Translations under genes and position numbers: made by a program
Origin: Lamellibrachia satsuma
Lineage: Eukaryota > Annelida > Polychaeta > Sabellida > Siboglinidae
Assembly (NCBI GenBank): GCA_033239005.1
Contig: BSQZ01000037.1
Coordinates: forward strand, 1,286,001-1,350,000
Length of the DNA: 64,000 bases
Reading direction: 5' to 3'
Part shown: piece after piece, positions 7,686 to 20,080 of the stretch
Layout: each line of letters begins with the position of its first letter
Numbering within the stretch: position 1 is the first letter of the stretch
Notes under the pieces: model-generated
Seen by the model: only the letters and a program-made list of their open reading frames with translations
Told to the model about the DNA's origin: nothing
Database searches by the model: none

Positions 7686-8100
7686 CTGACGTACATATTA
7701 CTTAACTCGGAACAATACACTTTCGTAGTTGTGTACAATTCTTAGCACACATTTCAGAATAAAACTATAATACCGTTTCCGTCGCCACCTAGCCATCATT
7801 TTCACCCCCGGTAATTGTCTCCAACATTTTTGTACATTAGGCCTACCCGTAAACTATACAGATGTTAATAATTAGTACCGAATTTATAACGCTGATTCCT
7901 GTTGTAGAAAACACCATTTTCGTCTGTCCTACTACCAGCACCGGCTGGCAGAGTTCTCGAACCTACTGAAGGGCTTATTCGGCGAAGACAGTGCTCACTC
8001 GATCCACGGCGACTTCCAGACGCTCGGCCGTGTTCCGAAACCGGCCTATTACATCCACGTCGCCGAGAAGTCTGCGAAACACGCTTCTACAGAGGTCTAG
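7685..8100 (+). pseudogene. GNMT: GNMT copy A: end of intron 4 and exon 5 only
   Basis: Exon 5 is 7908-8100 (193 nt, acceptor TTGTAG, stop TAG). It encodes the C-terminal segment from KHHFRLSYYQHRLAEF to [14 protein letters not shown], intact and the same length as in copy B. The upstream 220 bp match intron 4 of copies B and D. Exons 1-4 are not in the window; where they should start, the sequence turns into the Polinton. Either the Polinton landed in this intron and the other exons lie beyond it, or they were deleted. Classed as a pseudogene because only one exon is visible. Confidence 0.85.
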
Positions 8101-9330
8101 TTTGCAGATCCAGCAAGGCCACCTGTGTGGCCACGATGACTGAGAACTACTTAGTTGACAATAGTGACAACGTATTTATCCAATAACTCTTTATGAACTC
8201 GCATTCTTCATCTTCTACTTAGGCGGATTCTCGTTTTCGAGCATGTCATGCATCGTTAATTTAGTTCCTTTATGTCATCGCGAGTCGTCAAGCACAGGCT
8301 CGTTCATGTGATGTCAGCTAGATAAGTTGAGCCACGGCTCTACCGCAGTGTTGACACATAGATGCCAATAGTTGTTCAGCCAACGGAAGCGGACATGCGC
8401 ACGGTGCCGTCTGTTCTCACCGTCAGCTGCCCTTGCAGACTCAACGTTGTTGGTTTCTTGTAAGTTTATTAACAGTGTTCACATACTTGTATATATGTTA
8501 CAAACATTACAATACTTGCTATCCTATCAATTGTGAGCATATTGTTAAATGGTACACATATTCTATAGTTAAGAATGCCCTTTTATTAATATGCATTTGT
8601 AACATTAATTTAATATGTTTTCAACATATCACTAGTTTTATTTTATTAATAGGCAATATATATAATTATAATAAAAACATTAGCAGTGCATATTTCACAC
8701 ACATGTATATGATATGTAATAAAAAGCATATTGGTCTGTGGTAACTTAATGTATTATTTATTTGTTGTTTGAAATCACACACTAGTTTGACTCATTTCAG
8801 TAGCATACACAAACGTATGTCGTTTGGCAAGAGTTTGTGTGCTTGTGCATGCGTGCGTGCGTGCGTGCGTGCGTGCGTGAGTGTGTGTGTGTGTGTGTGA
8901 ATATGTGCATTGATGTGTACCTATGGATACGTTTAAGTACGTACATACGTACGTACACTCATGTGTATACATATACGCATATACACACGCACATACGCGC
9001 GCGCACAAACATAGATGGTTGTGCATGTACATTTATACATACATACATACATTGCACATCAGCATATACATACCTTGTACATGTGCATCTATTCATCAAT
9101 CTATGTATCGGCAATAGCCACAATACGTCAATATGTTGATGAATAAAACGTCATATTATTTTTTTTGACAGTCGTTGAGCTTAGTCTTCTTAAATCTATT
9201 TGTGTTTCTCAAACGCGCGTTTTCATTTCCGACGTTCACAATGCACGGACAACGTTTCCAGAAACGGAGAGTGCTATTATATAAGTATATGTATATTGTA
9301 ATTGCACTCCTCAACACAGTGTCAGTTGAC
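8101..9330 (+). other. GNMT-A 3' flank, duplicated
   Basis: No gene. The sequence matches the 3' flanks of copies B (29173-30420) and C (44050-44605) with small indels, for example the block around TTCTCGTTTTCGAGCATGTC and the end around GCACGGACAACGTTTCCAGA. It includes short (GTGC)n, (TG)n and (CATA)n tracts at about 8846-9055. Homology stops at 9330, where a different dispersed repeat begins. Confidence 0.8.
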
Positions 9331-10560
9331 TAGAGAGTTGGTTTGTAACTGCTTTTATAGCTTTCGCTTCCTTTCGCATAAAATAAGGCGCTATATTTTT
9401 TCCATTTTAACATGGAGTCAACAAGACGATCATTAGAACTGAAACAATTCATTGTACCCTTAAAATTCATATCATATAATATATAATATATTATACCAAA
9501 AACTATGATATTATATACAGTTGAATAATTTAAATCAATTAACTTACAATTATCATAATATCTTGTTTCTATATTTCAGATTTTCATGCGTTTCCCCTCA
9601 TCAGGGAAAATTCTCTCCAGTGTTTGTTTTTAATTAAATCAAATACAGAGCTATGACAGCGATAAACTATTATTGTATTGTGAATACAACGGAGCCACCT
9701 GCATACGGTCTTTGAAATATACAATGTTTTTCGTCAGATCATTCACACCTGTACGAAAAAGACAAAGCAGTGTACTTCAACAGTATCTAGTTAAACGTAG
9801 CATCCCTTTTATGACAAGTACAGGAATAACAAACCCTTAAAGTGAAGGCTAGTCTATTACTAGCTAGAACTGAATAGAACTTGCGTGTTACCGAAATCAC
9901 CAAGTCGAAACAATATGGCAGTCGGGCCGAATTCTCCGCGGGCCGAAATCACCACCATCCGTCAGCACTACTCCAGCTATTGCGATGTTTACATTCTGAC
10001 TTAACCATGAAAACAACCACACAGAGCCGTCAAACTTCTCCTCGTGTATTTACCATACATATACACATGTCACATGGTCAAACATTGCTCTTGCTTCCAT
10101 GTAACGATACAAAATTACAAAAATAAAAGCTAGCTATATCTTCTTTGCCTAGCTCCGCGAAGCTAAGCATAGGAGACATTCGAGATAAAAATGTTTCGTT
10201 TATTTTGATCTTTACTTGTAAGTAATAGTAATGTTTGACCACGTCACATGTGTATGCGTACAATAAATGTTCTTTATTTTTAAAGTAAGAGTGATGTTTG
10301 ATCACATCACATGTGCATGCGTACAATAAATGTTCGGCGTTCAGGCTGAAAAGTGCTTCTGAGTCGCCGAAGCAGAAGCACCTGTTGAAGTGCAATATAA
10401 CAACCTGCTCGGCATATTGCTACAGCACGTAATTAGACTGGCCTGGACAAGTTAATTAGTCATGTGATGTATGCAGAGCATCCCATTGGCAAGTGGTGTG
10501 CACGGAAAAAATTGCAGGAAGAAAGTTAGAGCAGGTGCTTTTTAAGTCACTTTGCTTCAT
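9331..10560 (+). repeat. Dispersed repeat, about 1.2 kb (copy 1)
   Basis: Closely similar to 62235-63370 over its whole length, starting with TTTGTAACTGCTTT and including AACATGGAGTCAACAA and a GGCCGAA(T/A)TCNC-rich part. No ORF is conserved between the copies, so it looks like a non-coding or non-autonomous element. Family not recognised. Within it, about 10200-10335 carries a short internal duplication around GACC(A)CGTCACATGTG / GATCACATCACATGTG. Confidence 0.7.
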
Positions 10561-11324
10561 TGCGCCAATCGATCACCAGCTATGAATTGCTCGTTTTTCA
10601 ACCTACATGGTAGTTGTGGTTCTCCCACAAACAGAGAAAGGGCTGCACAGGCACACAAAGCGTTGGGCGGACGCCGCAGAGCTTGGTGGTTGTCTGTTTC
10701 AGCTCGCTCAGCGTTGGATGGCAGAGATCGGCGTGGAGGCCGTACGTTTTTGCCCAGTGCTTCCAGGGGACCCGGGCGTTTCCGTGCGAGAACCGCGTCA
10801 TTTGTGCAGCCTTTTAGCGGGGGTGGCGGGACCCCACCAGCAAGCGGATGGGGCCTGGGAATTACTATCCCCCGTTTTTGTGTTTATTGAATTGTAAATA
10901 GTATTGCTGGTACTATGCTTGTGCAATTTGTATTTGTGGATCTTTTTCCCTTGTATTTCGTAATTATGCTGGAACCCTATTAATCAGAAACAAGGTTTTT
11001 TTGTGAAATTAATCTTGCAAATCAGTCTTGATCTTTGCTAACGTCATTTATACTAATTCGTTACATGTACCAGCTTGTGGCTTTGCACTCAATGGTACTG
11101 ATTGTATATCCTGGCTGTGCACATTGCTGTAGGCGCTGTATGTTCAAGTCAGGGTGTTCAGTGGCAATCCTTGTCTTGTCGTAGTCAATGAAAATAAATT
11201 GGACATAGTGCCCATTTTCACCCTACATTGTAGTTGTGTTTCTCACACATATAGAGAAAGGGCTCCACATACGATCGACTCCCTGGATGTGGAATTTTGT
11301 GGACGTATATTCATTAGTTTTATA

Positions 11325-11417
<93 letters not shown>

Positions 11418-11585
11418 CTGTGTATATTTAATTAATTTGCCTATTCTTTATTATGTCCCCACATTTCTTGCCCCTCCCTGGAAAAATTCCTGCGTACGCC
11501 CCTGGCTGCACAGGCACACCAAATGGTAGATACATGACGAGAAATTTTGTAGCTCTATGTGGTAGTTTTCATGGTTCGGTCAGAA
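10561..11585 (+). repeat. Mixed repeats with GC-rich segment and (TA)n
   Basis: 10607-10897 is GC-rich with an open frame ending FVFIEL that I do not recognise. The following 10880-11030, around TTATTGAATTGTAAATAGTA, recurs at 49139-49290. The block near TTTCTTGCCCCTCCCTG (11464) recurs at about 49335. A motif of about 50 bp, TAGTTGTG(G/T)TTCTC(C/A)CACA with flanks, is present twice (10610 and 11230). A (TA)n tract fills about 11328-11414. This looks like remains of one or more retroelement ends. Confidence 0.5.
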
Positions 11586-12020
11586 GGTAAAAGGGTCCCA
11601 GGAATACGGCAACACGCCATGGGACCACCATGTAACACAACAAGTCATGGGACCACCATGTAACACAACACGCCATGGGACCACCATGTAACACAACATT
11701 ATATTTACACATATGTTTTTGGTATCTGATATGTCATTTTTTATTAATGTTGCTGTAGTTGCAAAGTAAAATTTGGTTTGACTTGAAGGAAATCAGTTCG
11801 AAGTCAAAGGTTACTGATGTCGTTAAACTGCTCCGAAAGAGCCGAATTCGAAGATGATTCTGCGGTGTCACGAGCTGCTAGCGGATCGAAATCGTTACGT
11901 TATGCCTTTTATTCTGGAAAATTTACATCGCCATCGCTCGCTATAGTAACGCGAGTGAAATTATACTGAAACATTTTTTATAGAAATCACTGACTGAATG
12001 TAAACCCATATCATCATTGT
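11586..12020 (+). repeat. Ancestral GNMT 5' flank (copy belonging to GNMT-B)
   Basis: This block (CACGCCATGGGACCACCATG, then AAAGAGCCGAATTCGAAGAT, then ACGCGAGTGAAATTATACTG) matches 39245-39612 and 49420-49995, which run straight into GNMT-C and GNMT-D. A partial third copy is at 38645-38876. Near 11610-11695, a short GCCATGGGACCACCATGTAA unit is repeated three times. Homology breaks near 12017, where about 7.9 kb of other sequence follows before GNMT-B. Confidence 0.7.
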
Positions 12021-12026
12021 ATCTTC

Positions 12027-12180
<154 letters not shown>

Positions 12181-13110
12181 AATATATATAACTGACAAGA
12201 CATACACATTTTTGGCAATACAAACCTTGACAAAGTTTGAGCCTCCAGGCATATTTGGTGCATTGCGTAGCACCTCTCCAATTTCAAAATGGACATCGCT
12301 CTGCTTGGCTTTGTTTTTGAGGCCTTCCTCGCAGTTTCTAACACATGATATAAAAGACCATGGCTTTTTAGGAAAATGTAATCATAAGCTATTAATTTAT
12401 TCCATAAATAATATGTTTACAGATCAGAATTTTTTTTTTATCTACTCATTAATATGAATAGAGAGATGCATATATCTGAAATTTCGTATCGTTGGTATTT
12501 GAAGGCATTTAATGGATGATCAACACTTTCCAAGCCCTTAAGTGGCAATAGCCTTATCTGACACATTTAAAATATGCTTTTTCTAGACAAATCTATGGAC
12601 AACCATTAGAAAACAAAAAAAATTATTCTTTAACCAGCATGTAAGTTATTAGGTACAAGACTTAAAGTAAGTTAAGATACCTTTCAGAATCTACTGATAC
12701 GCTAGACGTAGCGTTTGTGACCCTCTCGGTCACTTCTTCAGCATCACAATGAACTGCTGTCATGTGATGACTACCAACAAAGTCACATGATATCAGAGAA
12801 CTTTTACATTTTGATGCTGAAGAATTGACTGAGAAGGTCATGCAAGTTCTGTCAATTTGAATAATAGATTCTGAAAGGTATTATTTTATTTATTTATTTT
12901 AATAAGATTTTGTAAATTAAGGCATTTTGTTAGAAAAAAAATTGTTTAGTAATCAATAAACAACTATTGCTTATAGTAAGATCATAATAATATAATAAGC
13001 ACACAGGTCAATGGAAATATACTTACTTGAGACCACTTTGCACAGCAGATGGTCTCGAAAGGGTAGTTTTCCCTTTTGCCGTTAAAACGGCCTACGTGTA
13101 AAGAAGCAAA
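12181..13110. other. AT-rich intergenic sequence
   Basis: No gene seen. Near 12720-12870 are two inverted partial matches around CACTTCTTCAGCATCA and TGATGCTGAAGAATTGACTG, forming a loose inverted repeat that may be the arms of a small hairpin element. Otherwise featureless. Confidence 0.4.
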
Positions 13111-15340
13111 AAGGAGTACCTTGAATGAAGAAGGAGCTCGACATCATCTGTGATCTGCCAGGACTCTCCATTTGCAGTCCTTCACCCTGTGGACGTTGTT
13201 GTTTGCCCAGAACTTGCGGCAGCTTACGTTGGGCCTGGTATGAACTGCAACTAGGTCGAAGTGGTGGCTCTGTACGCTTAGAAGATTTACCTCTGGGCAA
13301 ATCACTACCAATTTCAGTATCCAGTGCTGTATTGAACCTAAATGTTACAATTATATATTATTATCTATTAGTTTATTTGACATGAAAGTCACAGTGACAT
13401 GAAATATTTAGGATATACATTTGGACAGAGACTTCACATTCTTACAATATTAGATACAGAGAAACCGATCAGACAAAACTCAGACTTCTTCAATAAATAG
13501 CCATTAGGCCTGTACAAGTGAATCAGATGACATTTAATGTCCACATTATGTTATAGTATTCAACAAGTGTGATAGACATGTGTACAGTAAATGTACGATA
13601 CTTTTGATATTAAAATCATTGCTCGTTAATCCAGACACATACATTGGGTATCAAGGTATCAGGATTAACCAAGTTCCACCGTCCTTTGTTGTACATTAAC
13701 TATATGATATGTATTTTTGTATAATTGTTACCTGAGAAACTGAAAGGAGGTGGAGGGAGTGCAACTGTTTCCACAGTATCTGGAGTTTCTTCAACTTCTG
13801 AATCTGAAACTATTTTCAGGGTTGTACAGAGTTTGTCTAGGTAGAATACCGATATGTTCTTGAAGTTAAACCTACAATCAAATTGATATTTGTCCAGAAT
13901 CAGACACCAAAGTCTTTCATAACAACAGCATGTCCACAAATCACATTTCAAAATCATTTGTGAAAATAGAAAACATGTTCACCACATTAACTTCCCATCA
14001 AATAAGGTAGAATAAGAAATGTGTTGCAAACACATGTACACACTATACTTATGAATGTTGAATAATGTATGATATAAAATTTTACAATTGATTTTATTTG
14101 AATAAAAAGGCCATGTACAAATGGTTGCATAAAAGTATTGGTCATCTTTATAATTCTGTAACATAGATACCTCTCATTACATACCGCTCTACTGGGAAGA
14201 TATACATATTGGATGGTAAAAGCAAATATGAGATGAGGCATTTTAATTTTCATTACCATCTTCTCTACACATTCTCACTAACTACTGCCGGTGAATCATG
14301 AGATTGGTAGCGTTTTGGCTTTTGGCAATGCCGTTTCCCCTGTGCTTCTTCTGTCTCAACATTTCATGTATCCTCTGCCTTTTTCGTATACTTGGAAGCT
14401 GTCTCATAGTCGGGGTACTCTGAATTAATCGGGAAGATGTCTCAACTTACAACAAAAGCAAAGGATCTCCTTGCCTAAATGGACAAATGTTGAACAATTA
14501 TTGGTTGGCAGTATATAATACATTTAGAATCAATGAAGCCTGTTGTCACACACTCACAAATGGGTTGATGACAATAGCATGAGTTAAATTATTGGTAAAT
14601 TGTTGTAAAGCATGCATGTAAAATGTTGTCTGCCTTCTCATTTTCCATTTCTAATTAATTACAAAATAGCCAATGGTGCGTTTTTGACTCTAAAAACAAT
14701 CACATTTTGACAATTCTCTATCATGAGAACATTACTGCAACAAACCACCCCTCCTATATTCAACTTTAGATATCATGAATCTAATATGTAACTATGAATA
14801 ATGTGCATTACCAGTTTTGCCTATGATGTGAACATTGTATGCTGTCCACTGCGCCTTGTCAGGCATTTCATTCCTCTTTATTTTCTTCTTCTGGTCCTTT
14901 CCAGATGGTCAGTAGCAAATTTTCTGCCAAGTTAAACAAATATGACAAAGATAACTAACATTAAATTAAATAGTTAATGTAACAAACTGACATTATCTTT
15001 GTCTATTTGTAGATGTATTTAAGTATACATATTGAGAGACAAAACGTTTGGCTATTTGATATTTTGGCTGCGTTTTCTGTCGCAGATTTTCTCATAATAT
15101 AACCCAAATGTTTTTACACGAGCCCTCCCCCTCTCCACTAAAACAAATTCTTACGTAGTCAGTCTGGGTAATGTCTGCAAATAACCAATTAAGCCATAAT
15201 TAGTATTTCACACAAAAATTGCATTTTTATTACTTACCCCATCTCCTTTTTTTTCTATCCATGATGTTGGTACGCATTCCACTTCCACAGCGTCACCTTC
15301 TTTGAAAAGAACCACAGAGTATGGCATGGCTACACTGAAA
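13111..15340 (-). pseudogene. Probable downstream exons of the Transposase_21-like gene
   Basis: Minus-strand segments with splice-like ends resemble the downstream exons typical of animal Transposase_21-derived genes. 15334-15238 encodes PYSVVLFKEGDAVEVECVPT with SWIEKKGDG, an acceptor TTTCAG and a donor GTAAGT. 14896-14812 encodes QWTAYNVHIIGKT. About 14435-14275 carries YPDYETASKYTKKAEDT followed by a TGA. About 13835-13745 encodes an acidic/Pro tract, and 13340-13118 a basic Ser/Arg-rich tract. The order matches the family (VEVVP-W exon, then the W-x-Y-x-V exon, then the KKAEDTS exon). The stop in the third segment argues for decay. Exon joins are inferred only. Confidence 0.45.
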
Positions 15341-15753
15341 CCAAGGAGATATGAAATCAAATCAAAACTGTTTACAAATCAGCTTGTACAGTTTTACACA
15401 GGCAAAGCTTATATATTCTCTATGCTTTAAAATAGTTGAAAAATTTAATATTAATTACACTGACATTCAACGAATTCCACAGTTTTGTCCCATACTAATA
15501 CATAATCAATGACATAGCCCAAGCTTCTATCAGTTGATACATAGGTTCTGGAAAACAGATTTTATTTTCATGTGTAGCATACATTTCTATGACTTACAAA
15601 TAACATATGAATGTTTCATTCATCTCTATATTTTAATGTTTGTAATATTTTAGCTATAACAGGTGGCTCAAATATCATGGCTATTAACAGAATACAATAT
15701 GATTTTTTACAAAAGACATTAACAAAGTAAGCATGTGTGTGTGCGTGTGTACC

Positions 15754-17872
15754 TCAGTAGTCATGAAGGAGCTGAATAAACACAATGTTACTGCCAGAGT
15801 CCATCCTTATACATCTCTTAGTTAAGACTTTTCCTTCCACAATTTTCATTTCATAATTTGTTCTCCGCACTTTGCAGCCACCAATAGTCCGAGAATCACA
15901 GGTGTGCATAAATAAAGCCCCTGGTGAATGGTAAATCCTGCATTTGTATGTGTCTTCTTGTCTATTCTCCACACAAACCACTTCACAGTACTGTCCGGTA
16001 CTAGATCTGTATGCATTATCTGGCCGTCTATGATAAATATGTCTTTGTAGAGTTGGATACTCCTCTTCATGTTGTGTTTCTTCCAAGAGTCTTTTCACAA
16101 TTTGGGCAGCAGGATTTCTGCCAGACCTCACCTTTCTTTTAATATGTTGCATATAGTTTTCATAGTTCCATGCTGCACAACTATCTAGATCCCCAAAGTG
16201 TTGTGCTTCTCTTGCAATGTGTGTAAGTGTTTGCACATTACAAACTAAGAACTCCCTTCCATAAAGCTCTGCACATTTGCTGACAAAATGTTGCAGTAAT
16301 TGGTGAGCATAGTTGCCATACTGTGTAGTCAATTTGGAATTGACTAAAATGCACATGGCCACGCTTAATTCCATGAAGTGGTCATAGTTGTTTTGGGGAA
16401 GTATACCGTTGACGACAAATTTTCCAGTGTACAATTAAAATTGTCGACATTCAGTTCCCTTCCACTGTTTAACTTCATCCAGTCCTCTGGGCTTTCTAGC
16501 GAATTCCCTTGGAATATCCTTACGAATATTGATTAGGTTGGCACTAACTTGTTCATTTTGAGTAGCTGAAATTCTACACAGCGCTCTTGGTCCTTTAATC
16601 CAGGTAAGCAGTAGCTTTTTCATGACACCCAAACAAACTTGGTGGAGGTAGTCCAGTGGAAAGTCACGTATCATGTCGAGATTATGTAGCTGAAGGAAAG
16701 GTAATACACCCCTGTAATGCCCTTCTTGTGTTTTATTCCGAAAGGCTGTATCTGTTCTCAGTGGTAGATTTTGTATAATTGGATATGTCATCCTTCCAAC
16801 ATATGTTCCTCTTTTACAGCACTTATCACATCCATAATAGCCACTACACAGTTTGGTGCAGTTGACCATTGATCTTGCTTGGGCATCACATATTATGCAT
16901 CGTACACCGTTAAAGGAATCTAGTAAAAAATCGAGGTTAAGTGGTTTGTTTCCGCCAACAGAAATAGAAAGCGGAAATACTTTTGCAGGACTGATATTCA
17001 CAACAGAACATAAAACTGGCCAAACAGAGGTTTTGCTGCTCTTGAAAAAGGGGAATGCCATCTATATTGAGGGTAAGAATTAGACTATCCACATTGCGAA
17101 GGTTTTCTTTGGGACATCGCTTAAGGAAATGATTTAGCATCATGTTCAGTCCAAAATGAAAGTAGTCCATCCCTGACAGGGATGTCATTTCTACAGTTCT
17201 TTGTGTTTTCTACAGTTCTTTGTGTTTTTAACCAAGTTCTTGCGCAAACAGGAATATCAGGATGCACATTTTTTATATAATTTTAAGAAACCTGTCAACT
17301 GCACCAGCCTTTACTTCATCCTGAATTATCCATTCCTTTAAATGTCCAAGAAGAATGCCTGGTTGTCCATTATCTGATGATTCACTCTCACTGTATGATT
17401 CTACTTCCCTATCAGTAGGGATCTCATCAGTAATAGTATCACTGTACGCATTGTCATCGTAATCATCATTAGTAACATTGTCACTATGGTGGTCATTTTC
17501 ATCACTGTGGTCATGTTCATCACTGTGGTCATGTTCATCACTGTGGTCATGTTCATCACTGAGGTTATGTTCATCATTGTGGTCATGTTCATCACTGTGG
17601 TCATGTTCATCACTGTGGTCATGTTCAACACTGTGGTCATGTTCATCACTGTGGTCATGTTCATCACTGTGGTCATGTTCAGCATTTGTGTCATGCTCAA
17701 CTTGGTCATTATTGCTTTCTTGAAATTCTGTCACATATTCTGATGTTTAATTTTCGGAAGTGTCTCCAATTAATTCACGTGTATCTGCATCAATTTTGGA
17801 GTTCTTTCTCTTTTCCGACATCCATCTTCTGCAATATTCCCGTTTCCGTGCTCTTTTCATATGGGCACTCAT
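15754..17872 (-). pseudogene. Transposase_21/CACTA-like transposase, broken
   Basis: Read on the minus strand from the ATG at 17872: a basic N-terminus (MKRARKREYCRRW), a TAA at 17749, an acidic tract of about ten EHDHSD units (17690-17480), then LKEWIIQDEVKAGAVDRFLK. Frame breaks follow near 17275 and at a duplicated segment of about 20 bp (17195-17235). The core continues with NVDSLILTLNIDGIPLF, a +1 shift near 17045, and a Cys-rich part (CIICDAQARS, CDKCCKRG). The segment DMIRDFPLDYLHQVCLGVMK contains the family's catalytic-region D...H signature. A TAA at 16435-16437 interrupts the same frame before the last 226 residues. I recognise this architecture from transposase-derived genes widespread in aquatic invertebrates; assignment to CACTA/EnSpm is likely but not certain. 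Confidence 0.72.
17480..17692 (-). repeat. 18-bp minisatellite encoding EHDHSD repeats
   Basis: About eleven copies of an 18-bp unit (plus strand ATCACTGTGGTCATGTTC) with few changes, in frame with the transposase-like protein. It makes an acidic, His-rich tract that could bind metal or vary in length. Confidence 0.9.
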
Positions 17873-18905
17873 CGTCTATATCCTGCTCAAGCAAATTTCC
17901 TCTATAACTAATGATACAGAATATAAGTCATGACAGATGTTATATGTTGGCCAATCTCCTACTAAATGGACAGTTGTACAACAGTACCCTAGCTGGCAGA
18001 TAACCCTTTTGAAACTTGGAACTTAATTAGTGTTGCTGCTAGGGGTAGTGTCGTACTACTACCACTCCTTGCTATAGTGATGATGATTACATAAAATAAG
18101 TAATGTCACTGGACACAACTGTCTCAGATCTACACAGTGTTAAGTTGGTAGATTAGCCTTATATTTGACAAGGATAATATTTGGGAAAGTACATGTGACA
18201 GCGTGCTGCATTTTGAGATTGATCTTGACATCAAGTTTAACAATGAAAAACAATACATTTGTAATACTAATACATTCTAAGTGAATTTTGGTTATTCATC
18301 AGTTAGCTACATACCTCGTTGCATCTAATAGATGATTCAGGTAGTCAGATGTTCATAGATTGAGTTCTTTGTTCTTTAATTCTGTGGAAGCTTCTTGGAC
18401 AGATCACTCGGCAGATCACTAGCTGTCTTCCTACTCAAGTTTGATTACAAGTTTAGATAATTATATAGTGTCAACTAGTAATATGTGTCATTTACACTGG
18501 TATATACAACTAGATCTTACACGAAACTATTATCATAATCATTTAGATGCACAGACTTTTATTGCTATGTAACATAACCAAAACTATATTGCTCAGGCGT
18601 AGATGTTTTTAAATTCCTAGGGTGTGAATCAACCATCTCCTGTAACTAATACAGGGGCCATGCACATAGTTTCCCTAGGGTGGGTCATTAATGGTAACCT
18701 CCCACGACCTGTAAAGTCCCAAGCACAGGCTGTTTAATGGATTTCATGGGTGCCCTCGTCAGTGGCTCCGGGTGACAGCGCTGAGTGATGCACTCACTAT
18801 AGATATCGAGTGAATCAGCTGTTGAGTTCACTGTCATTTACACTGCCATCCAAATCACATATGTGATTTTTCTCAGAAACGAAATAGTCAGTTTTTTACT
18901 CCCAC
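17873..18905. other. Intergenic, no gene seen
   Basis: AT-rich sequence without recognisable coding or RNA features. It may contain the 5' region of the minus-strand transposase-like gene. Confidence 0.4.
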
Positions 18906-18910
18906 CCGTA

Positions 18911-19016
18911 GGCAGAGTACAACTATTTGGAGTCTATGTAGGCAGAGTACAACTATTTGGAATCTGTGTAGGCAGAGTACAACTATTTGGAGTCTATGTA
19001 GGGCAGAGTACAACAA
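18911..19016. repeat. 30-bp tandem repeat
   Basis: Four units of about 30 bp (core GGCAGAGTACAACTATTTGG) in direct tandem; the last is partial and has an extra G. It lies about 90 bp before the satellite that ends at the GNMT-B promoter. Confidence 0.9.
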
Positions 19017-19107
19017 CGTCAGCTTGTGGACTGGCCTCTCCAAATATGTGGCCTTCTTGGTTTGATTGCCCTGCTTCGTAAGGCTAGAATCAGCCACAAG
19101 CTGTGCA

Positions 19108-19961
19108 CAGCCATAAAATCAAACCTTTTCTGATACCTTATTTTAAAAGTGAAATGTTGTAATAAAAACATTAAAATAACATTATTGTGATGTTTATGTT
19201 CCTTTGTCAAAAGAGTTTTTATGATGTTATATATATGTTTTAATAAAACATTGTTCAACGATGTTTTTCAACTGTTTCCAAGATGGCACATTTTGATATC
19301 ATTATAGCATATACAAAAATATTTTGATGACATTTTAGAAAAGATTTTTCTGATGTTTTTTTTAAACATTATTGTGTTTGCTGGGCTCAGCCATAAAATC
19401 AAAGCTTTTCTGATACCTTTCAAAGTGAAATGTTTTAATAAAACATTAAAATAACATTTTTGTGATGTTTATGTTCCTTTGCAAAAATGTTTTTATGATG
19501 CTATATGTTTTAATAAAACATTGTTCAACAATGTTTTTCAAATGTTTCCAAGATGGCACATTTTGATATTATTATAACATTAAAAAAACATTTTTATGAC
19601 ATTTTAGAAAACATTTTTCTGATGTTTTTAAAACAGTATAGTGTTGGCTGGGCTAAGCCATACAATAAAAGCTTTTCTGATAATTTTCAAAGTGAAATGT
19701 TTTAATCAAACATTAAAATAAAATTTTTGTGATGTCTATGTTCCTTTGTCAAACATGTTTTTATGATGTTATATATATGTTTTAATAAAACATTGTTCAA
19801 AAATGTTTTTCAAAAGTTTCCATGTTGGCACATTTTGAAATCATTATAACATTAAAAACATTATTATGACATTTGAGGAAACATTTTTATGATGTTTTTA
19901 AAACAGTGTTGTGTTTGCTGGGCTCAGCCATAAAATCAAAGCTTTTCTGATACCTTTCAAG
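19108..19961. repeat. 270-280 bp satellite, three units and a partial, abutting GNMT-B
   Basis: Units start at about 19108, 19388, 19655 and 19925 (periods 280, 267, 270), each opening with CAGCCATAAAATCAAA or a variant. Inside each are repeated TTTTAATAAAACATTGTTCA and GATGTTTTT motifs, so the unit is rich in AACATT/AATGTT inverted pairs. The fourth unit breaks off at 19961 and the GNMT-B 5' sequence starts at 19962, without the flank that copies C and D keep. Confidence 0.9.
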
Positions 19962-20039
19962 TCAGAACCGCAACCCCACAACCAACACCATGGATCCAGG
20001 CACGAGCAGCCGGTGCTCGCCAGTCCACCAACGGACGGT

Positions 20040-20080
20040 ATAAGAGGCACCGCGCGCCCGACACGCCACAGACCGAGAAG
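20040..20080 (+). promoter_or_regulatory. Possible TATA box of GNMT-B
   Basis: TATAAGAG at 20040, 41 bases before the ATG, in a GC-rich leader. The same position reads TATCAGAG in copy C (about 39909) and TGTAAGAG in copy D (about 50269), so only the intact copy has a TATA-like motif. Confidence 0.4.

Noticed and set aside
8775..9139. Frames around (GTGC)n/(CATA)n after GNMT-A
   Set aside because: Microsatellite artefacts within a duplicated 3' flank.
10552..10897. GC-rich open frames ending FVFIEL
   Set aside because: Frames overlap in both directions and match no family I know; treated as part of a repeat.
17480..17692. CRISPR-like regular repeat
   Set aside because: Units are contiguous without spacers and in frame with a protein; eukaryotic context.
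17401..17743. Plus-strand Ser/Cys/Trp- and Met/Val-rich frames
   Set aside because: Shadows of the minus-strand EHDHSD minisatellite.
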